DNA of 64,000 bases from Poa pratensis. Lineage: Eukaryota > Streptophyta > Magnoliopsida > Poales > Poaceae. The notes beneath the pieces are model-generated. The model did not search any database. It saw only the letters and a program-made list of their open reading frames with translations, and was not told where the DNA came from. The translations under genes and the position numbers were made by a program. The stretch covers positions 18,081,833 through 18,145,832 of the forward strand of contig CAMZMU010000096.1 of assembly GCA_947311845.1 (NCBI GenBank), given 5' to 3'. Positions 57,242 to 64,000 of the stretch are shown here, in pieces. How positions within the stretch are numbered: the stretch's first letter is position 1; each line of letters starts with the position of its first letter.

Positions 57242-60152
57242 TCTATTATATAATAAAAGCAAAATGAGTTAGTTTTTTGAGTCATCACGTTAATCCACAT
57301 ATGTTAGAAATATATAATCCGTTGATTTTGATTGAGACGGTTGAGATTAAAAAATTAAAAGGTTACGTACAACATTAGTTAGGTATGACAGTTTTTAGCA
57401 AAACTGAGAAATAATGTCATATGATGAAACTGAAGTATTTCTCCGCCGGGCAGTGTAATACTTCAGTATCAGGATACTGCAGTTTAGAAAAAACGAAGCT
57501 CTCAAACTAGGCCTAAGTCGTTTTCAACACGTCCTGTGGAAACGAGACAACACGTTTCCTGCAAACATCGATAGATGGAAGCAACCGATCGTTGCAGCCT
57601 TTAATGGCCCGGCCCATGCGGGTGATGGGAAGAAGAGAAGAGAGAAGAGGCTGAAGAAGATGGGCCAAATAATTCGGCCCATAGAAAAAAGAAAGGAAAG
57701 AAAATGAGGAAAAGAAGATGGGCCTGAAGAATTCGGCCCATCCGGACAGAAATTAAAAAACATGTATTTTGTTTAGAAAACATATAATTTACTTGAGATG
57801 TGATTTTCTCTGTAATAAAAATACAAAGAAATATTTCAAGACGTCTCCACTAAAATCTAAACTAAATAGTTCAATTCTGATTTAATTCAAATTAAATCCA
57901 AAACTTTATAAATATCATATTAAGCTTATTAATTTATAATGTAACAGAACAATTTTCTCGAGAAGTTTTGTATTTCTTAAAAGGTTTTTAGAACTCGACA
58001 AAACTGGGATTTTACACATGAGCAAATAAGTTTACACGAGGTCGTGCAAAGAAGGAAAAGTGACCGTTCGAGATATTAAAATTCAATAGGCTGTGTGAAA
58101 CTCTTAATATGTTTGAGCCCTTAATATATGGGATTCCTAATAGAGTCACCACAAGTTGGGCCACAACATCTAAATTAACGTGTTAGTACACATTATCTAA
58201 ATTATCATGTTAGTTGGATCTTTAATTTATAGTTATGATTTAACAAAAAATATTAATCATTAATCACGTAGCATGTTTGACACGGCTAACGCCCTTCCTC
58301 ATTAATTAAGAAAACGAGATTGAACAAGCAGTTCCTAGCACATTACGCACATATACAAAGCCATCAATTTCTCTCGCCATGTGTACGAAATAGTTTGATT
58401 AAATATTGAATATAGATCTTGACTCATCAACACTTTGTTCCAAAATACATCACTTTCTAAAACTTGTGATGTCGAGCATCTCTATTTGTGAGTGCTAATT
58501 CATAACAAATTATTTAGAATTATCATTTGTTCAATAAAAAGATGCATTTAATACGTCATGAAAAATACTTTACAAACATATCCCAGTTATTTTTATTCAA
58601 CTTCCAAATCTAAATCTTATCTATTTTGACACATCTGATGTATTTTCTTTAATATATTTTGCTATTGGAAGTAGATTAGTGACGAGGGTAAGATTTTTAT
58701 TTTTGACGAGGGTAATATCACAAGGTCTCTATTTTCATGTGGTAGCACACCTCCAGTTTTGTTATAATTTAAGCTTTTGCTTCTATTTCCCGAAAAATAT
58801 TCACGCTATACTATCTTCTGCGATTTTTTTAATTTGTTACCCAACCTCTAAATAATATAGTGTGGATGTCTTTTTTGACTATATCTATAGGGTCATCTAA
58901 TAACATGATTAGATATCTAAAAATGGGTTCGACTTCTCTGTCTCTGGCGGGGACCAATGACTGTGACATCCATGTCATTCTAGGAATCAATCCAACTATG
59001 TGGGTCTCCGCCAACAATTTGGTTGGTTTGAAAAAAATCTCACTATTGGGTCAATATCAGTGAGAAGCAAGTGTGAAGACAAAAAAAACTTAGGGAGAAA
59101 GTAACAGTGAAAATAGTGTGTAGACAAAAATACATGTCATTTGTGTCCATATTAAGGCAATTTTAGTATACTTTATGTTTAATGGGATTTGATTGTCTTC
59201 TCCATATTTAGTTTGGTCGTAGGTCTCACAAGCCAGAATTGTAAAGGTAGGGTTGTGCGCGTACCATACCAAACAAGGCTTGGCAAATCATACCCAAGCA
59301 CAACTCATTAGTAATACGTCATCGAGAAAATAGAGGAATATGACATAAAGAGGATAAAATTAAATAGTAAAGAGGGAAGGAACCCTACTATTAAATTCTT
59401 TTAAAATTCAAGGGTAATAACATTGATTTGTACACTTTGATTTGATTTGATTGATATACGCACCCATATATCAATAGGAGATAAATAACAAAACATAATA
59501 TTTGTACACAATTTACGTGTGTTCACAATTTTTTCTGTTACGTACAATATATTTAGTTTAATACTAGGACCATTATATGCACAATATATACAAACATAAT
59601 TTCTCTTACTTTAAAAAAACTGAAACTCTTTTCCATCAAGAATAAATATTCAGAGATCACATTTTTAGTATGGGATGGTTAAGCTTCAAATAAAGCTAAA
59701 ACTAATCTAGCGAGCATGCACAATTAGTTTGGTTGATGTACTCAAAACTTCACCTCTGACGGTATAAATAAGATATCAATAAAAAGTGTTAATATAATTA
59801 GATATTCTCACAGAACGTTTCATAACTATTTATTCTCATTTATTTGCAATATAGTCATTCACAAAATAAACATGAGAAAGGAACATCTTCACAACACCAA
59901 ATTATATAACTGAAAATTTAAACAAACTACAAGTGGTGACTCTTTAATATCATTTATTTGCATTATAAACATTGACACAATAAAATGTAAACTTCACGCC
60001 TTCAACATAGCATCCATGTCTGAACGGTGCGTATTTTATAACAAATAAGATAAATACGAGAAAGAAATATGTTCATACCACCAAATTATGTAACCGAAAC
60101 GTTCCACAAACTACAAGTGGTGCCCATGCATTTGCGAGGGCCCCTGTGCTAG
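57242..60152 (+). mobile_element. Non-autonomous Helitron in intron 4 of SCPL gene 6
   Basis: Starts TCTATTATATAATAAAAGC after an A. Ends with a hairpin (GCCCATGCATTTGCGAGGGC), then CCCTGTGCTAG before a T. It is 2.9 kb, mostly AT-rich, with no Rep/helicase. A purine-rich stretch at 57600-57750 with GGCCCAT repeats is the only other notable content. The family gene has a short intron here, so the Helitron accounts for the expansion. Confidence 0.8.
59870..60152 (+). repeat. Duplicated 3'-terminal segment of the Helitron
   Basis: The block CACCAAATTATATAACTG..ACAAACTACAAGTGGTG (59898-59938) recurs at 60080-60123 directly before the 3' hairpin. The 3' end region was therefore duplicated, with only the second copy retaining the CTAG terminus. 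Confidence 0.6.
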
Positions 60153-61190
60153 TTCTCTTCATAAGATCAAAAAAATATTGCTTTCTCAGTAAAATTAATC
60201 ATATACTGGATTGCTAATTTGTGCTTTTCTGATCCTGTAATTGCAGTTACCTAGGTATGATCCATGTAGTTATTATCCTACCTACGCCTACCTCAACGAC
60301 CCGATGGTGCAGAGCGCTTTCCACGCTAGAACGACCAAGTGGGATGACTGCGCGTAAGATCCTTGATTATTGCTAATGTACAGTAATTTGTCTACAACTT
60401 TCACCCAAATGCATAGAACTCATCGGTGTTTTTTATGCAGGGACATGGACTGGAACGATGCGCCAATGTCCATGCTCCCAACCACCAAATTTTTAATCGA
60501 GCAAAAGCTTCCCGTTTGGATATTCAGGTACATACTGATATCACCACATAATATTCTCACACAATTGAAACGTGTTGCAGAAACAAATTAACGTGCCTAC
60601 TTATTTTGCAGTGGTGATTTCGATGTTGTGTGCTCGCTTCCGGGCACGAGGTATACTATCCAAGACCTCGGCCTCCCTGTCACCACTCCATGGCGCCCAT
60701 GGACAGCAAAGGAGGAGGTACGTAATTCCTATTTCCCGAACTTGTATATGCATCTACTACATAGATGATGCTTCACCTTGAAACTAGTTGATAGCTTCCC
60801 TGCTGAACTTGCAGGTGGGTGGCTATGTTCAGCAGTATTCCGGTGGATTCACATTTCTCTCTGTGAGAGGAGCTGGCCATATGGTTCCCTCCTTCCAGCC
60901 CGAGAGAGCCTTGACAATGTTGAGCTATTTCCTCCAAGGTGTGCTCCCACCTTACATGAAGCAACCGTGATCTATGAAGTCCTACGGCATTGAAAATGAG
61001 TTGCAGCTCATTATGTTTTGATTAATGTTTTCCTTTCGAATGTCTACTTTCTTAATTTTGATTTAATATTCACTTGTTTCTGGTAAGAGTTGAGAAATGT
61101 TCTTGTTCATGTGAGTTTACATGGATTTCTTTCTTTTGAATGATTTATGATATAACTTTAATAAAGTGGGATGCAATGCAAGTGATGTTA

Positions 61191-61357
61191 AATGTGATCT
61201 TAGGATAACATGTTGATGCAGTGTCATGTGATATTGTTCCAGTTCTATAGATGGTTGATCCATGATGGACTCATTGTAATAACTGAATTTTAATAAAGAA
61301 ATAAAAAGCTGAATGCATCTATCGATGCAGAGGCCGGGATTCCTCATTTCGATAAAA
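61191..61357 (+). mobile_element. Short retroposon (LINE tail or SINE) downstream of SCPL gene 6
   Basis: About 167 bp ending in TGCAGAGGCCGGGATTCCTC, TTTCGAT and poly(A), flanked by the 11-bp duplication AAGTGATGTTA (61180-61190 and 61358-61368). The tail resembles the LINE tails at 3722 and 33131. Confidence 0.75.
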
Positions 61358-61368
61358 AAGTGATGTTA

Positions 61369-63050
61369 CATGGTGCACATTTTTTGGATTTTCTCTTTTT
61401 TTTTAATATCATTTTTCTCAAATTCAAATTAAATACATGCAATGCTCATGATGCACATTTCAACTCCTAATTAGGTTTAGCTAAAACATGGATGTTACAT
61501 GGTGGATGGGTCTAGCTGCTGCGAGTGGTTTATCACTTGGCGGTGTCTTTCTTTCTTTTTCTTTTTTATGTCTTTTTGGATGTGTGCATGCATCCTTGAT
61601 GTTTCGATTAGTTCCTTACATTATGTTAGTACGGAGACTGGGTGTAATTTATTATCTTCTTGATATTATCCTTTGCCAATAAAGAAGGTAACAGATGGTT
61701 AACCTCCAAACCGAAGCCCAATTAGCGACTTAAAGAACTTACCATATTCAAACACTAGATACTTTGCAGAAAATCCATCAATAAGAAATTTTATAATACA
61801 AAATGCACCCATTATCTATCATCTAACTGTGATTGTGGTAGCTTGTCTTTAAATTCATCAAAATGATGTCCAACATTTTTTTGTACAAAACATGCTATTG
61901 TGCTTTGATAGGCCGAGACAAGACCTTCCAGATATTTACTGTTGGCATTACATATAAATTTCACCTTTTTAATTTTGCGAATATATATGAGAATATATGT
62001 GCTCGGTTCCTGTACAAAATAATTTAATAATTTGACAACTAAATACATGCAGCCATTAAGCGTGTCCTTTCTTTGAAAGATAATGCAACATCTGTGGTAT
62101 AGCTTACCACATGACCACCATACTATTAATGTAGAGCCATATCTTTGATTGCATTGGTAACAGTGTGATCATTAAAATTTTGTACCTAGGAATTAAAATC
62201 TAGTTACAAAATACTCATTCTATTGAAAAGAAGGAAGTCCACATTAAAAACTAACCAACCATTTTGAAAATGTGGCAAATAATCAAAAACATTGTGGTCA
62301 TTACGAGTGCCAAAACTGTTTATATTCTTTACACATTACGTACACTCACAAAACGAATAAGCTGGAGTACTATACTTATACTGAAATTTTATACTTTTTT
62401 ATATATTTTATCATATTATGGTTTTAATAAATATAGGTTGTATATTATTTTAGTTGGAATCGGTAAACAATAATGTTTCACAATACTTTTTGTTGTGGTT
62501 TACCTTATATTGTTGCCATGTATATGAAATATATGCGAGTCGAACAGAAGTTTTTTCCTTTCTGAGATATTGCCCATAACAACATAAATAACCACTTTAA
62601 ATGAGAAAATAAAAAAAATAAAAGAACGTCTCCTTGAATCTTTTTTACAAAAATGAATTATATAGTTATATATATTATTGTGTAGATGTGTTCTTTTCTA
62701 TTTTATTATTAAATTGGTAAAATTAAAAAACTTATGACTAAAAGAATATCTTAATAGAGGTGTGCAGTGTTTGCTTAGCTAAACAGATCTATGCATGTTG
62801 TCCAAATAGCATCACTTATAATAATCACGGCCAAACATAATTTTTCATGGTTCTACTACTTTTGCACACAAAGAAATACATTATTTTTAGATGTCACATG
62901 TGTCCTCGAATAGGGACCAAGATAAATTAATACTAAAAGCTGTATTGAAGCTGTTCAATTAGAGTGGGAAGAGTTCTATGATTTCTTACCTTCGAAATCA
63001 ACACATCAAGTGCAATTTCAAGGAAGCTGGTTCTCTTCTCTAACTTCCAG
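61369..63050. other. AT-rich intergenic, no gene recognised
   Basis: Only short frames without similarity that I can see; no transposon ends identified. Confidence 0.5.
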
Positions 63051-63089
63051 TAGATGTAGTGACACTTGTATATATCAGACAATTGCACA

Positions 63090-63400
63090 CGTTTAAAATG
63101 GACCATCTTACATGATTTAATAAACCATCGCCAGGCATGCGTGGGCGATGGGGTAGTCAATCGCACATGGTGTGTAAAAAAAAGTGTGACAGGGTTCACC
63201 ATCGCATACAAAATTTGGTACTAAATCGTGTGCGATGATGTAGTCATCACACACGGTTGCCGCACCCTCACCTGTGTGCGTTTAAGCAAGATCGCACACG
63301 ATTAGGCATCATTGCTCGTGTGTGCTTTGTATTTATCACAAACGTTTTTATTGAAGTCAATCGTGTGTGTTTAAAGAACCATCATATACGATTTGAATTC
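63090..63400. repeat. Subterminal-repeat cluster of an unidentified DNA transposon
   Basis: Several inverted and direct copies of ATCGTGTGCGATG/CATCACACACGGTT-like motifs (63175-63390). Such arrays are typical of CACTA subterminal regions, but I found no CACTA terminus here. Confidence 0.4.
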
Positions 63401-63616
63401 TTGGGACCATACTGGTAGGTGGTACCCCAACTGCAATCCATGCATATATCTAGAAAATATTTTGTCCAGCAAATCTCAATTATATTTCATTAATTGCACA
63501 TGTCATACATAATATGTTCATACACTACGACAAAATTATCAGTTGCTAGATATACAAATGTGGAAGATGCACACACAAAATAAAGTAGATCTTTTCTAGT
63601 TACATTTTCATATCTA

Positions 63617-64000
63617 CACTACAAGGAAACAACTAATAGCCGGCATGTAATCACCGGCTGGCCACACAAAACCCACGTCGGTGATATGTTGGGACCAAAT
63701 TCCGCAGCTAATCACCGGCGTGTGAATTTTTCCACGCCAGTGTTACCGTGGAATCACCGGCGTGAACATCTTAGAGCCACGCCGGTGATATGTGGGTCCA
63801 AAAAAGTTGCCACGGTGAAATACATTACTGGCGTGGGACTAACAAGACACGCCGGTAACTTCCTGTCTAATCACTGGCGTGGCAGCTAGCGAACACGCCG
63901 GTAATAGTCTATGGTCCAGCGCGCGATACGGGCCAGTAAATCACTGGCGTGGATTGTTTGGCACGCCGGTAATACTACCCTAAACCAATCAAGCTTTTGT
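63617..64000. mobile_element. CACTA element, left end only (runs off the window)
   Basis: Starts CACTACAAGGAAACAACTAA, followed by at least ten alternating subterminal motifs TCACCGGCGTG / CACGCCGGTGAT. The right end is outside the window. This is a different family from the one at 18298. Confidence 0.8.

Noticed and set aside
63090..64000. CRISPR-like array of short repeats at the right edge
   Set aside because: Repeats are inverted as well as direct, spacing is irregular, and the context is a plant CACTA element.

Overview
The window is plant nuclear DNA from a grass. The evidence is intron-rich genes with GT-AG introns and GC-rich first exons, and dense nested transposons of grass types (CACTA, Mutator, hAT, Helitron, Copia, LINE). 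I cannot fix the species; the LINE tails and MITEs suggest a cool-season grass. All assignments come from reading the sequence; no database search was made.

The backbone is a same-strand tandem array of six serine carboxypeptidase-like (SCPL) genes of the peptidase type (clade II, SCPL40-like). Copies at 29981-32292, 36232-38396 and 46156-48343 are intact eight-exon genes of 495, 490 and 490 residues with the full Ser-Asp-His triad. The copy at 1540-3661 has a complete exon set but three single-base losses in exon 3. The copies at 14623-26692 and 49260-60970 are pseudogenes split by transposons. A seventh relic (27540-27835) is only a promoter. Genes 4, 5 and 6 form one recent subgroup, genes 2 and 3 another, and gene 1 is the most divergent and lacks one intron. 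The only unrelated host gene is a complete six-exon minus-strand gene for the chloroplast outer-envelope pore protein OEP37 (4902-10126).

Layout: 1-400 LINE relic; 1540-3661 SCPL 1; 4902-10126 OEP37; 10.3-14.3 kb MITE, retroposons and a 217-bp direct repeat; 14.6-26.7 kb SCPL 2 carrying two Helitrons, a Pack-MULE with a CASP-like gene fragment, a Stowaway MITE, a LINE with a CACTA element inside it, an 80-bp duplication and a poly(A) retroposon; 27.5 kb orphan promoter; 30-32.3 kb SCPL 3; 32.8-35.5 kb MULE with a LINE inside; 36.2-38.4 kb SCPL 4; 39.9-42.9 kb hAT element with a Helitron inside; 43.4-44.5 kb LINE; 46.2-48.3 kb SCPL 5, whose core promoter looks LTR-derived; 49.3-61 kb SCPL 6, split by a Copia element (itself split by a hAT element) in exon 4 and by a Helitron in intron 4; 61-64 kb retroposon, AT-rich DNA and the start of a CACTA element.

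Many insertions keep exact target-site duplications, so the order of events can be read. The window is best seen as a birth-and-death record of an SCPL array. I see no new enzyme system, CRISPR, tRNA or rRNA.
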